64,000 bases of DNA from Rehmannia glutinosa (Eukaryota > Streptophyta > Magnoliopsida > Lamiales > Orobanchaceae): positions 89,953,943 through 90,017,942 of the forward strand of contig CM071936.1 of assembly GCA_016081115.2 (NCBI GenBank), given 5' to 3'. Below the pieces are notes generated by a model. The model was given only the letters and a program-made list of their open reading frames with translations. It was not told where the DNA came from and did not search any database. Position numbers and translations under genes: made by a program. Position 1 is the stretch's first letter. Every line of letters begins with the position of its first letter. This document shows, piece by piece, positions 36,834 to 47,910 of this stretch.

Positions 36834-37127
36834 TCTTACTCCCCTAAAATTAATTTCGTCCTCGAAATTCAAATACTTAACATAATTGAGAAAATTTGGG
36901 TACCTAGCTCGAACATCTTCCTCTCGTTCCCACGTGGCTTCGTTCTTATTGTGTCGTTTCCATTGGAATTTGATTAGGGTCAAGTCTTTATTTTTAATTT
37001 GTGTATTTTTCGTTCTAAGATATAATCTGGTGCTTCTTCGTAAGTCAAATCGTCCCTGATTTCTAATTCCGAATGATTGACAATATATGACTTGGGTCAT
37101 AAACATACTTTCCGAGCATTGATACAT
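36834..37127 (-). pseudogene. Chromodomain-like C-terminus of the Tekay-like integrase
   Basis: The frame reads TLIKFQWKRHNKNEATWERE then EDVRARYPNFL, matching the second half of chromovirus chromodomains (…V.W..H...EATWE.E...R..YP..F). In active elements this domain is thought to guide integration to particular chromatin. The N-terminal half is frameshifted. Confidence 0.75.
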
Positions 37128-37878
37128 GGAATATATTGTGAACGGATGACAACTTCAGCGGTAATGTCAAATGGTATGCTCGTTCACCGACTCGTCGCAG
37201 AATTTTGAACGGGCCAATGTATCTTGGTTTTAATTTTCCTTTTTCACTGAAACGAAAAACACCCCTCTTAGGTGGCACTTTCAAGAATACGTTTTCTCCC
37301 ATATAAAATTGTAGATCATTCCTCCGTCGGTCAGCGTGAGATTTATGTCTACTTTCTACTACCTTCATTCGATCCCGAACATTCTCAAATTTCTCAACTG
37401 TCTACTCAACTAACTCTGGTCCCAAAATTTTATTCTCACCCATTTCACCCTAATACAAAGGTGATCTACACTTTCTTCCGTACAATGCCTCGTACGGAGC
37501 CATTTTAATGGTTGTTTGATAACTATTATTGCAAGCAAACTCCACCAAAAGCAATATTGACTTCATGTTTTCACCAGAATCGAGCACACACACCCTCAAC
37601 TTGTCTTCTAGCATTTGTATTGTCCTTTCCAACTGTCCATCTGTATATAGGTGATAAGCGGTACTAAAGCTTAACTTCGTTCCGAAGGCTGTTCGCAGAT
37701 TTTTCCAAAATTTTGAAGTGAAACATGGGTCTCTGTCTGACACTATCGTCATAGGGACCCTGTGCATCCTTACAATTTCTTTACTATATATCCTTGCATA
37801 TTGGTCCATTTTTAACGCCATTTTCACTGGTAGAAAATGTGCTGATTTAGTTACTCGGTCAACTATAACCCACAACAT
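37063..37878 (-). pseudogene. Tekay-like integrase core, decayed
   Basis: MLWVIVDRVTKSAHFLPVKM carries the first catalytic Asp region. TIVSDRDPCFTSKFWKNLRT carries the second. YHLYTDGQLERTIQMLEDKL covers the catalytic Glu region (TDGQLERT, where TDGQSERT is usual). MAPYEALYGRKCRSPLY is the typical motif after the core. After a frameshift near 37450 the C-terminal part continues with FLKVPPKRGVFRFSEKGKLK and RYIGPFKILRRVGERAYHL. Confidence 0.9.
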
Positions 37879-38535
37879 TATTCTTCTTGACCGATAGAGG
37901 CAACCCGACTATGAAATTCATTGTTATATATGTTCCCATTTCCATTCTGGGATCTCAAGGGGTTTTAGTAAACCTGATGGTCTTTGATCTTCAGCTTTGA
38001 CTTGCTGACAATCAAACATCTCGCTATAAATGGTCTTATGTCTCTTTTCATGCTCCTCCACCAGAAGACTTCTTTCAAGTCTCGATACATCTTCATACCA
38101 CCAGGGTGAGCCGTATATGGCATATTATGAGCTTTCTCAAGAATTTTTCTTGTAAGTTTTTCATTCTTAGGCACACATAATCTCCATTCGTATGCCAATA
38201 CGCCGTTAGCGGTCATCTCAAAACCTTTAATGTTTTCTTATTGAATAAGTTTCTTCATTTTATTTAGAAATATATCTCGTGTCGAGTCTCTTTGATTCTA
38301 TCTCACAATGTGGGTCGTACTACCAATGTTGCTAATATTGCTTCTGTACTTTTTGGCGGAGTAACGATCTCAATTTTCATCTTGGTGAACTCTTTCCCAA
38401 TTCCTCTTGCTTTGTTAGCAAAAATGATAATCACTCTTAGTTTTTCGGCTTAGAGCATAAACTACACATTTAGCTTTACCCGGATGGTAATTGATAGTGC
38501 AATCATAATCTTTCACTAACTTCATCCACCTACTT
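37879..38535 (-). pseudogene. Linker and HHCC region of the Tekay-like integrase
   Basis: Fragments such as LTRKILEKAHNMPYTAHPGG and KMYRDLKEVFWWRSMKRDIR (38180-38060) represent the HHCC zinc-binding N-terminus of integrase. The expected CX2C has become CLIVSKSK. Stops are dense from 38220 to 38540. Confidence 0.75.
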
Positions 38536-38545
38536 TGCCTCATAT

Positions 38546-39872
38546 TTAGCTCTTTTTGTGTGAAGAGATATTTAGACTTTTATGGTTTGTGTATATCTCA
38601 CACTTACTTCCATACAAGTAGTGTCGCCAAAGCTTTAGTGCGTGTACTACTGGGGCTAGCACCAAGTCATGGGTAGGGTAATTCAGCTCATGTGGCTTTA
38701 ATTGCCTCGAGGCAAAAGCAACTACCTTGCCATGTTGCATCAAAACACACCCAGTACCTAATTTTGACGTATCACTGTAAATAACAAATCCCTCTGTAGG
38801 GTCGGATATTGTCAATATAGGTGCAGATGTTAGTCTTTGTTTCAATTCTTGAAACCTTTCCTCGCATTTATCGTTCCATATGAATTTCTCCCTTTTCTTG
38901 TCAACTGAGTCATGGGTCCAGCTATTTTAGAAAATCCCTCAATGAATCTTCGGTAATAACCCACCAAACCAAGAAAACTACGAACTTCACTCACATTCGT
39001 AGGTCCTTTCAACTCATGACAACTTTGGCCTTATATGGGTCAACCTCAATTCCTTGTGCAGTTATAGCATGTCCAAGAAAAATTACTTGGTCTATCCAGA
39101 ATTTGCACTTACTGAACTTCGCGTACAACTTCTCCTTGCGAAGTATTTCGAGTGGTATTCTCAGATGCTCTTCGTGTTCATTCTCATTTTTTGAATATAT
39201 AAGTATGTCGTCAATAAAGGCAATGATGAATTTATCCAAGTACGGTTGAAACACCCTATTCATCAAGTCCATGAACAATGTTAGTGCATTGCTTAACCCA
39301 AAAGGCATTACTACAAACTCGTAGTGTCCATAACGAGTTTTAAATGCTATTTTGGGGATATCACTCTCCTTAATTTTCAACTGGTGATATCCGCATCTAA
39401 GATCGATCTTAGAAAATGTGCCTACACCTCTTAGTTGATCGAATAAGTCTTCGATTTGAGGTCATGGGTATTTATTCATTATCGTGAGTCGATTCACCTC
39501 TCTGTAATCGATACACATTCTTAAAGTCCCATCCTTCTTTTTCACGAATAGTACTGGAGCTCCCCAAGGCGATACACTTGGTCAGATGAACTTTAAATCC
39601 GATAACTCATTTATTTGCATTTTTAGTTCCCGTAACTCTTTCGGTGCTATTCTATATGGTGCCTTGGAGATTGGTGCTGCCCCAGGTTCCAAGTCTATCG
39701 TAAACTCCACCTGACGATCTAATGGAATTCTTGGTAGGTTGTTTGGAAACACATCCAGGAATTCTCTTACAATTGGCACATCTATCGGTAGTAATTCAGA
39801 TGTCAGGGTTCCGACTATGTTTACCAAATACCCTTGACAATTATCCTTCTTCAACAATTTCATTCCTTTCAT
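38546..39872 (-). pseudogene. Tekay-like reverse transcriptase and RNase H, decayed
   Basis: From 39872: the linker VREFLDVFPNNLPRIPLDRQ, and APYRIAPKELRELKMQINEL. Then, with stops between, [77 protein letters not shown] and the catalytic FIDDILIYS. RNase H appears at 38845-38546 as [20 protein letters not shown] and [20 protein letters not shown]. Motif order is that of gypsy pol. Confidence 0.9.
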
Positions 39873-40230
39873 CGCTGATATTGTCCGAGGTACATTTCTA
39901 GTCCTTGCCCCGTAGTACTTTATTTCCCCATCCCCGTAGTACCAATTTCATTTAATGCTTTCCGATGTCGGCTAAGCCAGTCCATACCCAAAATTACATC
40001 AAATTCTTCATGTCAAGTATATACAAGTCAGCACTAAAATCTCTTCCTCCTATGTTCATGCCTACATTCTTAACATTTGAGTCTGTAATCATCGTCTTTC
40101 CTGATGGTAAGCTAATCTCAAGCGGTTCATCTACATGTTCTTTTATTTGCCCAATCATAGTATGAAATTTAGCAGATAAAAAGAGTGAATGGTACCAGTG
40201 TCAAAAAGAGCAAAAACAGGTATATTAAAT
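39873..40230 (-). pseudogene. Tekay-like aspartic protease, decayed
   Basis: Minus strand near 40209-40170 reads IPVFALFDTGTIHSFYLLNF, with an intact Asp-Thr-Gly. VILGMDWLS at about 39985-39960 is the conserved end of the gypsy protease, one frame over. Several stops lie between. Confidence 0.75.
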
Positions 40231-40268
40231 ATTGATACAGCATACCAGACATCGTACCTACTTCATTC

Positions 40269-41309
40269 TCAGCCACTAGTTGGGTCATAGAGTACATCCT
40301 CGCATTCCCACCAGTCACCTTCTGACCCAATCATGTACCTTTGTACTTTGTGCAGTCCCTTGCGGCATGTCCCCGGTGTCTTACATCGATAACAAACTCC
40401 TTTTTCCATGCATGCATTCTCCATAATGGCTCTTACCTTACACTGGGCATTAGGGTTTCTCTTGTGGTGGTGGCTGAGCAGGATCTCCTCCAACCTTAGC
40501 CAACTTATTTTTATTCTCACCACTATTGTGAGTTGGTCCATCCCACTTTCTCTTGGGTGCCTTGTTTTTTTTGCACGGATTTCCTTCTAGGTTCATGTTC
40601 ACCGCAACCAATCGGGCTCGATATACTGCCTGTGCATATGTAACATCTCCAAGGACACTAACTATCCCACTTAACTCTGGGCGTAGTCCTTCCACAAACC
40701 TTTCGGTCTTCATTTGATCAGTGGTAACCAAATGCATTACGTAACGCGACAAATGGTTGATTTTTTGTTGGTAATCAAGCACCGACAAATTTCCTTTTAC
40801 AAGGCTCTTGAGCTCTCTCGCCTTTTTATTTCTATGAGCTTTTGGGAAATATTTGCGTGCGACAAGATTTTTAAAATCCCTCCATGTTAGCGCATCTCTT
40901 TTGTTATCAGTGATCGTGCACCGGTATAGGTCCCACAAATGTTTTGCATCCTACTTTAGTTGGAAGATTGCACATGAAATCCTGTGCGCTTCTGAGCAAG
41001 CTATCAAGTCAAACACTGTCTCCAATTCGCTTATCCATTCTTCCACAGCTTTTGGGCCCTCGCGTCCCATAAGCAATGGCGGCCTGTAGCGCCGAAACTA
41101 CTCCACCACTTGTCTATAGGAGAATGATTGTTTTGGCCATTCTGAGCATTAGCCACATTGTGTTGAGTTAGGCCTTGCACTACAGTGAAGAGGTTGGCTA
41201 CTATGGTTGCCAAATCTCCCGTATTGCCTTGAACTGGGGCATTTCTAGCGGGTGTCTCGTCACCAGTTATGGTTTGGTTGCGTTTCTGGTTAACACGCTC
41301 TGGTGCCAT
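40269..41309 (-). pseudogene. Tekay-like gag, decayed
   Basis: It starts MAPERVNQKRNQTITGDETP. The core WISELETVFDLIACSEAQRI, then FKNLVARKYFPKAHRNKKAR, ELKSLVKGNLSVLDYQQKIN and TERFVEGLRPELSGIVSVLG fit the retrotransposon-gag domain. A zinc knuckle near 40400, VCYRCKTPGTCRKG, has lost its His. At least two frameshifts and a stop interrupt it. Confidence 0.85.
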
Positions 41310-42315
41310 CTAAAATCATAAAATAAATCGTCTTAGTAATTCTATGTAGGATTTAAGTCTTGATATCTAAAGCGTGTAACTCATAAGTTTAATCGAAAAT
41401 TTATCTAATTCATAAAGATTATAAGGTAAAAAGTAACTCATAAGTTTGCTTTGATTCCATCTTATTGTTTGGTTCTATCTAATATATGGTTTAAACCTAT
41501 TTGTCATATTCTTAACTGAATCATCAAAGCACTAAAGTAAAACAATCATACAACATAACTATAAACACCAATATAATTATAAGGTAATATTTTTATTAAT
41601 TTATCATGCATTCTTTATTTAATAAGTAAGGGAATACATGAGGTTTTATTTAAATCAATGTCACATCATGGCGATCATCCCCGGGCAGAACTTTCTACCT
41701 CTTCCTCAGAAGACTCTTCTTTAGTTTCATCCTCAAACTCTTCTTCAGGCTCCTCCACGGGTGCCCTCACAGGTTCCCCCACAGGAGCCACCACAGGCTG
41801 CAAAGCCTCTATGGCCATATGGATAACCCACTTGCTGAACATTAAGGTTGTGAACCCGCAACATAGTCATTTGGTGCCCCTGGGAGGTCTTTGATTTGAA
41901 ATCATTCCTGGTGCATTGTCACAATGAAAGTCCCCATGTTGTCGGTATCTTTATTCTTATATTAGAAATATCAGTCCATCTAAAAGTCGGGTGGTCATGT
42001 GACCAATTTATGGGATATTTTCTAGCAGTGCTTCTATATCTTTTAATCATCTAAAAATTTAATGTTACAAGTCATACATGTTCCTTTATAAAAATATAAA
42101 AGGTACATTATTATTTATATCATAAGGGAATTAAAAGTTATAGTTCATGCATTACAAAAATGAATTGACAGATTATCATGTAACCGTTGCTATGAAAAAT
42201 ATGTACCTTGATCGGAGTCGGCATGACATGCAGAGTAGGCAACCCCATTATATATATATTATACTTACCCTATTTTAAAGAAGAGAATTTTTTTTCGAGT
42301 CTAGAGAAACATCGA
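41310..42315 (-). other. 5' leader of the Tekay-like element
   Basis: About 1 kb between the primer-binding site and gag. Apart from the short acidic frame at 41675-41818 it is AT-rich and without recognised motifs. Confidence 0.6.
41675..41818 (-). CDS. Short acidic Pro/Glu-rich leader ORF of the Tekay-like element
   Basis: A 47-codon frame between the primer-binding site and gag. It starts MAIEALQPVVAPVGEPVRAP and then becomes strongly acidic (EEPEEEFEDETKEESSEEE). V-A/E-P repeats at about residues 10-24 suggest slippage of a short repeat. I do not recognise a function. It may be a leader peptide, a broken N-terminal extension of Gag, or chance. Confidence 0.35.
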   Translation of the reverse strand: MAIEALQPVVAPVGEPVRAPVEEPEEEFEDETKEESSEEEVESSARG

Positions 42316-42330
42316 CCCACTCTGATACCA
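42316..42330 (-). promoter_or_regulatory. tRNA-Met primer-binding site of the Tekay-like element
   Basis: TGGTATCAGAGTGGG on the minus strand, four bases after the 5' LTR end ...GTTACA. It is the standard initiator tRNA-Met site of plant LTR retrotransposons. Confidence 0.85.
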
Positions 42331-42334
42331 CATA

Positions 42335-45300
42335 TGTAACATCCAATTTTCATAATTTTTAAATAACACACGATTTTTAAAATAATAGTACAATTTATAA
42401 TAAAAACGTGATTTCTAAGTATTTCAAAGATCATTTACCATTTAAAGAATAATATAAAAACTATTAAATAATAATACAAAAAATTATTCCGTAAACAAAG
42501 TTTAATTCTAAAAAGTAAAAATGTCCAACATAGAAAATACAAATAAAGTTCATTATTCTAAATTTTTATTTTTTTCGGGTCACCGCCTCCACGTGTCCCA
42601 CCAACTCCATCAATCTGAAATAGAAATTTATTTTGGGGTGAGCATTCAACAGCTTAGTAGGGGTCATTTATCCAAGCTAAATACACAATACACATCACAA
42701 AGTAACATGCTTGAAATTAAAAATTAAACTGTAGCTATGGTATTGAAACATGGCTCGCACTGCCGGGATTTTACCAGAGGAAACGTTTATGCCCCGGACC
42801 TCTGTGTGGTCTCACGCAACTATAGACACGTAGCATGTAGAAGCATAAATTATCAAGCAACATATATATAGCATTTAACTAGGACTAATAAAAGTGGAAC
42901 TAGAAAAACCCCTACCTCAAAAAATAGGAGAGAATGTGATGAAATAGTGTAAGATTCTATTCCGAAAATTCTCGCCACCTACACATTAAATTTAAACTAG
43001 TATTAATATATTATAACTTTCATAAAAAGTTTATATGTATATATATATATACTAGAATAACACCCGTGTGTTACACGGGATTTGTCCAAAAGATAAAATT
43101 TTAGTGTTTCAAAGTTGTTTGTAATAGTTAGAAGAGATCGAAAATACTAATTATAAAAACTAAAAAAGAAATTCAAAACTTAAAAGAATATCATACAAAT
43201 AATTCATTTTAAATTTTGAAAACTTCTTTGTAAACTACATTAATGGTTCTATTACCAACTCTACCATCTCCAAGGCAAGCTCAAATTGTTGATGACTTAT
43301 CTTTGTCTCATAAAAGTCCCTAATACATTAAATATAACAAAGACGCAGTCATATGGGCTTCCCTCAGTCATCATTCTCTCATATACGACTTGTCATACAA
43401 ACTTAAGATAGTCTGGTTCTAATTCTAATTAAAAATAAATAAAAAAAGAGCGATTCAAAATCGATAAGGAAATGTTCATTACCGGGACATCAAAAAGAAT
43501 GAGTTCCATACTTTTTCTTCTCCTCAGGCTTGAATTGCAAATGAGTTTACCATAGCTGCTCACATCATATCTTCAGACGTTTTTTATTTCTGGGATTACG
43601 TTCAAATATTTACAACAATATATATTTGTAAAAGACATAAAATATCAAAATACAAAATAATGGGCATTTTCTGGATTCTATCTACTTTCCTTTTCGTACA
43701 TATTAATGAAAATTTAACATCATAATACAAAAGCTATCCACCTATTAAAACACAACTTCTGTGGTATGACCAATTAATTAATTAATTATCCTTTTATATA
43801 TGGAAATACAAATTACGCTCAACTAATTAATTAATTATTCAACTACTAAAACACAGCTTTTGTTGTATGACTAATTAATTAATTATTCTTTTATATATGA
43901 AAATACAAATTACGACCAATTAATTTTGATCATATCACTTTTTATCCAAATTATGTGAGTAGTAAACAAAATTTAATTTTATCTATAACCCCAGATCATG
44001 CAGTATATTGATTAGGTATCAGATAGAAGTTTGAAATTTGAATTTTTTAAAATTGGTAACAACTCAATAATTTTAGTTTCCATATATAATAAGGATAATT
44101 AATTAATTAGGCATTCCGCAAAAACTATGTTTTAATAGGTGGACAGTTTTTGTATTATGACGTTTCTTTTCTTGAGAGAATATTATGATATTGAATTTTC
44201 ATGAATATTTGTAGGAAAAGGAATTAAGGTGGTGAGAATCCGGAAAATGCTTATTATTTTGTATTTTGATATTTTATATCCTTTTCCAATTTGTCAATCT
44301 TTCTAAGTTAGTTGTCAATCATAAAATTGGTATTTAATTAGCCAACTTGAGTTATGGAAGCAAATCAATGTATAATTAGAAGCCAAAAAATCAAAGTAAG
44401 TGATCTAATTGATAATTGATAGTTATATACGGAAAATCAATTTATCCAAAAAAAAATTCCAATTTATATTTGGAAGAATAAAGTGTTGGCACAATTTGCC
44501 ACGTGGTTAAATGTGAAGTTGACACGTGGATTTGAAAGACTAAGGTGTTGACACATGGACCAAATTTTTGAGGTGATGACATGTGGCGGTTGTTTTTTCT
44601 TTTAGTATATAGGGTTGATATATTGAAATTAAAATTTTAGGGCTAGACATTAATTGAGTAGAAATTGTTTTAGATGAAATTGGCTTTGTCAAAATCCTAA
44701 GTAATATTCAAAATCATTTTATTTTCTTTTTTTTCCCTTTTTCCTCATTCTCTACCTTTACTTTTTTCTTTTTCCTACCCATTTCCCAAATTCCCAGTAT
44801 CCCATATCTCCCACAACCCCATCCCACGTCGACCACCACTCCCCCTCTAACCCGATCTCTCCATTTTCTCTTTGGTTTTTTCTTTTTTTTTTTTTTTTTT
44901 GGTTTGTGGGTTTGGATGGGAAGTATACGTTTATAAACTGAAAATTTGACAAATCAAGTTGAATTTTTTTTTACGCTTAAAATCTGATTTTTTATTGAAA
45001 TTGATTATTGGTTATTATGATTTTGTAGAAATTATACTAACATTAAATTCTTAAAATGTCAACTTGCTAATTGAAGCCTCCCATTTTCGTTTTCAGTTTT
45101 AGAATTATAATTAGGCTGATTTTTCTTTAACCAAACTAATTAGGATTTGATAGATTATTAATCTTTTTGTTTATATTTAAAAAAACTGACATTTTGAAAA
45201 ATCTTTGTATGATAATTATTGTTAATTAGTACCAAATTATATTATTAGATTAGTTGTCTTTGAAAAAATGCTGATTAATAGGGATATAAAACCGATTTGC

Positions 45301-45595
45301 TGGAATTTATTATAAATTTAATTTGATTGTTATAAAAATATTAATTGAAGATTATTAGGATAATTTATGTTTTATTGGTGTTGTCATATTTGGATAGATG
45401 ACATGAGCTTGAGCTTGAGCTTGTTATTAGGTTTAAGATTATTTCTAGTGGGTAAATATATAAAATAAAGTCTAAAACTAATCTATTAGACCCAAATATA
45501 ATAAAATCTTCAGATCTTCCCAAAATTTTAAAACCCCCAATTATTAAATAATCAAGCCCTAATTTCTATGTTCCCCCAATTTCTCGGGTACTACA
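42335..45595 (-). repeat. 5' LTR of the Tekay-like element, with a Helitron inside
   Basis: Minus-strand start is TGTAGTACCCGAGAAATTGG at 45595, and the end is ...GGATGTTACA at 42335. It is 3.26 kb, made of about 1.69 kb LTR and a 1567-bp Helitron at 43052-44618. Compared with the 3' LTR it lacks about 0.7 kb near 44880-44915, with GGTTTGTGGGTTTGGAT at the junction. Confidence 0.9.
43052..44618 (-). mobile_element. Non-autonomous Helitron in the gypsy LTR
   Basis: The minus-strand 5' end is TCAACCCTATATACTAAAAG at 44618. The 3' end has the hairpin CCCGTGTAACACACGGG (43063-43079) followed by TGTTATTCTAG at 43052. Flanking bases are A and T, as expected for insertion between A and T with no duplication. 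The other LTR copy has the empty site. It encodes no Rep/helicase protein. The TGACACGTGG-like phrases near its 5' end are shared with the Helitrons at 49681 and 50081. Confidence 0.9.
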
Positions 45596-45758
45596 AAAAC
45601 TGTTCATATAGGGCAAAGTGCAAGAATTACATAATTCATATGGCAAAGTGTAACAAAAAAATAGTTTACATGGTAAATTATAAAAATATGAATAGTACAG
45701 GAGATTTAGTGTAATTTCCTCTATCTTGAGTGGCGATAATGGTTAAGATGTAATTGAT

Positions 45759-46260
45759 ATGGATGAGAGACATTCACCACAACCACAAAGGAGCCAAACA
45801 AGAAGACCAGGAAGCTTATATCTTTGGAAAATCTTTGAGATGTTGCCACTAGATGATGACAACATTAAAAAGAAAGATATGAGGTCTGCAAAAGAATGGA
45901 TTGAGTCGTCACATGAAAAATATCCAAGAAGAAACGCACATGATGCGGACAAACTAATCATTGGGGGGGATAAACGTTCAATGTTGTTGAAATCATGTAA
46001 GTATGATGTTGAAAACTTTCGTGAGTAAGTACCTACTGCAATTGTCATGCAGGATTTACCATTTCAGTTTGTTGAGTATGATGGAACTCGAGCATGCTCT
46101 GAGTATTTGTGTGTACCTAGAAACACAATGAAAATGAAAACTGATATTCTTAAGATGTATGCAAGAGAGGAAGTTAGGATGAAATCTACGTTAGAATGGT
46201 ATGATTTTTTTTGACTTGTGATTGTTGGAGTAGCATCACTATGAATGGTGATCTAAGTAT
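45759..46260 (+). pseudogene. hAT-superfamily transposase relic
   Basis: Pieces in order: RPGSLYLWKIFEMLPLDDDN (run-up to a BED zinc finger, whose Cys/His core is missing), MLLKSCKYDVENFRE, a stop, then IVMQDLPFQFVEYDGTRACS, NTMKMKTDILKMYAREEVRM, a stop, and in another frame LTCDCWSSITMNGDLSMT, which matches the LTSDLWSSI region of plant hAT (BED/DUF4413-type) transposases. Everything after is lost. The MULE-type MITE inserted immediately upstream. Confidence 0.8.
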
Positions 46261-46671
46261 GACTGATTAATTGTGTTCTGAATTAGAAGACATTTGCAAT
46301 TTTGACATGATATAATTATTTAATTGTGTTCTGAATTAGAAATCAAATGTACACAATGTATGAATATACAAGAAAAGAAGAAGGGAAACATAAAGATCCA
46401 ATGTTATCCTATTAACATTTGCAATATGATGGTAAGAACACAAACATCTTGAGCAAATATAATCATTGTCACAGCTTAACATGTTATATAAAAACCAAGC
46501 AATGTGTCTGCTCTTTTATATTTAAACTTGATAGTCTTTAAGCCTCGATGTTTAAGTATATGTTACATCTAACTGAGAAGGCCAGAAAGGGCAGAGAGAG
46601 GAAGAAAAAGAAAAATATTTATTATCTGGTAATAGGCCAATACTTCAGAAAACATAGGTAAATGATTAAAC
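46261..46671. other. Spacer with a short duplication
   Basis: TAATTGTGTTCTGAATTAGA occurs at 46267 and again at 46321. Nothing else is recognised in this stretch. Confidence 0.55.
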
Positions 46672-46754
46672 CTCCCGACAAGGGCAACAAGATGTTGGTC
46701 CAATTCCAAGCGATACTTGTTCAAATAAGCATTCAACTCATCCGTCCCCAATAC
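46672..46754 (-). pseudogene. Isolated exon of casein kinase II subunit alpha
   Basis: The minus strand reads [20 protein letters not shown] then HLVALVGR, a close match to the C-lobe of plant CK2-alpha catalytic subunits (…[14 protein letters not shown]…LD..L.ALVGRHSRKPW). It is bounded by a splice acceptor TTGACAG at 46755-46761 and a donor GTTTAA at 46671, i.e. exactly one exon. Neither the preceding nor the following CK2-alpha exon is found nearby. It is most simply a gene fragment carried by a transposon, possibly the CACTA-like element ending at 48609. Confidence 0.8.
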
Positions 46755-46761
46755 CTGTCAA

Positions 46762-47910
46762 CCATATTATGTTAGATATAAAGAATTTTTCTACTCCGAG
46801 TTCCTACGAAAAACAAACCATTTAAACGGTCTGGTTACATACATATAAGCACACACAAGCAGTTACATACATATAAGCACACAGGCAGTTATGTATGCAC
46901 AAAAGACGATTTTTAGAGGAGAAAAGATCAAAACAGAAACCGAAAGGCATGAGGTAGAGAAATTTCATAGAGAATCCTGTAGAAAAAGAAAATGTTAGGG
47001 TTTGAAAATAGAAAAAAAAACGAAAAAGAAACAAATTGAGAGAGACGGAGAGAAGATCATGATAAATCCAAATAGGTTATTAACCTAATCAATCACAATA
47101 GAAAACGTAAAGAGAAGATTATGATAAGTCTCACCAAAGGCGTGAGGCCGAGAGAGACTGGTGGTGATGATGACAACGGGAGAAGTGGTAGCGAGCTATT
47201 TCACCATTGTCAGTTGATGAAACATTCTTTAGTGTTTGATTAGTGTAGTTCCCCTGTAATTAAGAAAAATAATAAAACTAACAATTCAGGACAGTTTATT
47301 GTTTAGATGCAAAACATCAGCTTCTTACTTGATCATTAGCATCGGATCTTGTATTAGATAAAATGAGTTTCATTCTGCAGCGGATAAGAACATATTGAGG
47401 AAATTAATACTTCAAAACAGAATTAAAGCCATCCTATTACTAAAAACCTGAATTAAATCGGTTTTAAAATTATACACATAACAATTGAATATAAGCATAC
47501 TCATCTCTTAGAAATACAAGATAAGGTGTTTCAGAAAATCTAATTTTTTATACACTCATTTAGCTATAGCTACAGAAGGGGCAGTTTCAAAACAGCCTTC
47601 AAGATTGTCTTGATGCTTTAGTCTATAGTGTATACTAAAAAATTTTATATGTAAAGACTAAAAAAACTAAAGGACCTCTTACCTCTTGTTCACCAGATTG
47701 CGGAACAACTAACACAGGAAAACGATAGTTTTAAAGCCTAACACGACAAGTGTGTGGGAAAAAACACAGAACTAAATTACTCTAGAATCTCTAACAAGAA
47801 GAACAACTTGCTCTCATATATATCAAATTCTTATAAGAGAACAACAAACCAGCAGAAGATTTGACCAAAGGGCTAAGCACTATCAAGTATGGACTGAAAA
47901 TAATGTAAAT
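46762..47910. other. Interior of a probable CACTA-like element, no recognised gene
   Basis: AT-rich, with dispersed short repeats (for example CATACATATAAGCACACA at 46840 and 46868). No transposase domain is readable. Confidence 0.4.

Larger units (their letters stand above)
34422..45595 (-). mobile_element. Tekay/Del-like Ty3/gypsy chromovirus, complete but decayed
   Basis: LTRs at 34422-36833 and 42335-45595 flank gag, protease, RT, RNase H, integrase and a chromodomain-like end on the minus strand. The primer-binding site TGGTATCAGAGTGGGTCGAT starts at 42330, and the polypurine tract TTTTAGGGGAGTAAGA lies just before the 3' LTR start at 36833. A perfect 5-bp duplication, AAAAC, lies at 34417-34421 and 45596-45600. 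It inserted into the right arm of the foldback MULE-type MITE. Numerous stops in every domain show it is inactive. Confidence 0.9.
23559..45721. mobile_element. Foldback MULE-type MITE (about 0.77 kb) split by two insertions
   Basis: The left end, GAGGATGTTACACTGAAC, and the right end reversed, GAGGAAATTACACTAAAT, begin inverted repeats of roughly 300 bp. They share GTACTATT, TTTACCAT, TTGTTACACTTT and GCCCTATATG in order. A perfect 9-bp duplication, TATCTTGAG, lies at 23550-23558 and 45722-45730, the length expected for Mutator-like elements. Inside are the solo gypsy LTR at 24023-34233 and the gypsy element at 34422-45595. Without them, and one TSD copy each, the element would be about 768 bp. 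It has no coding region. Confidence 0.9.

Noticed and set aside
46569..46751. 60-codon minus-strand protein as a complete gene
   Set aside because: Only residues from the CK2-alpha exon are meaningful. The rest of the frame runs through a splice donor into intron.
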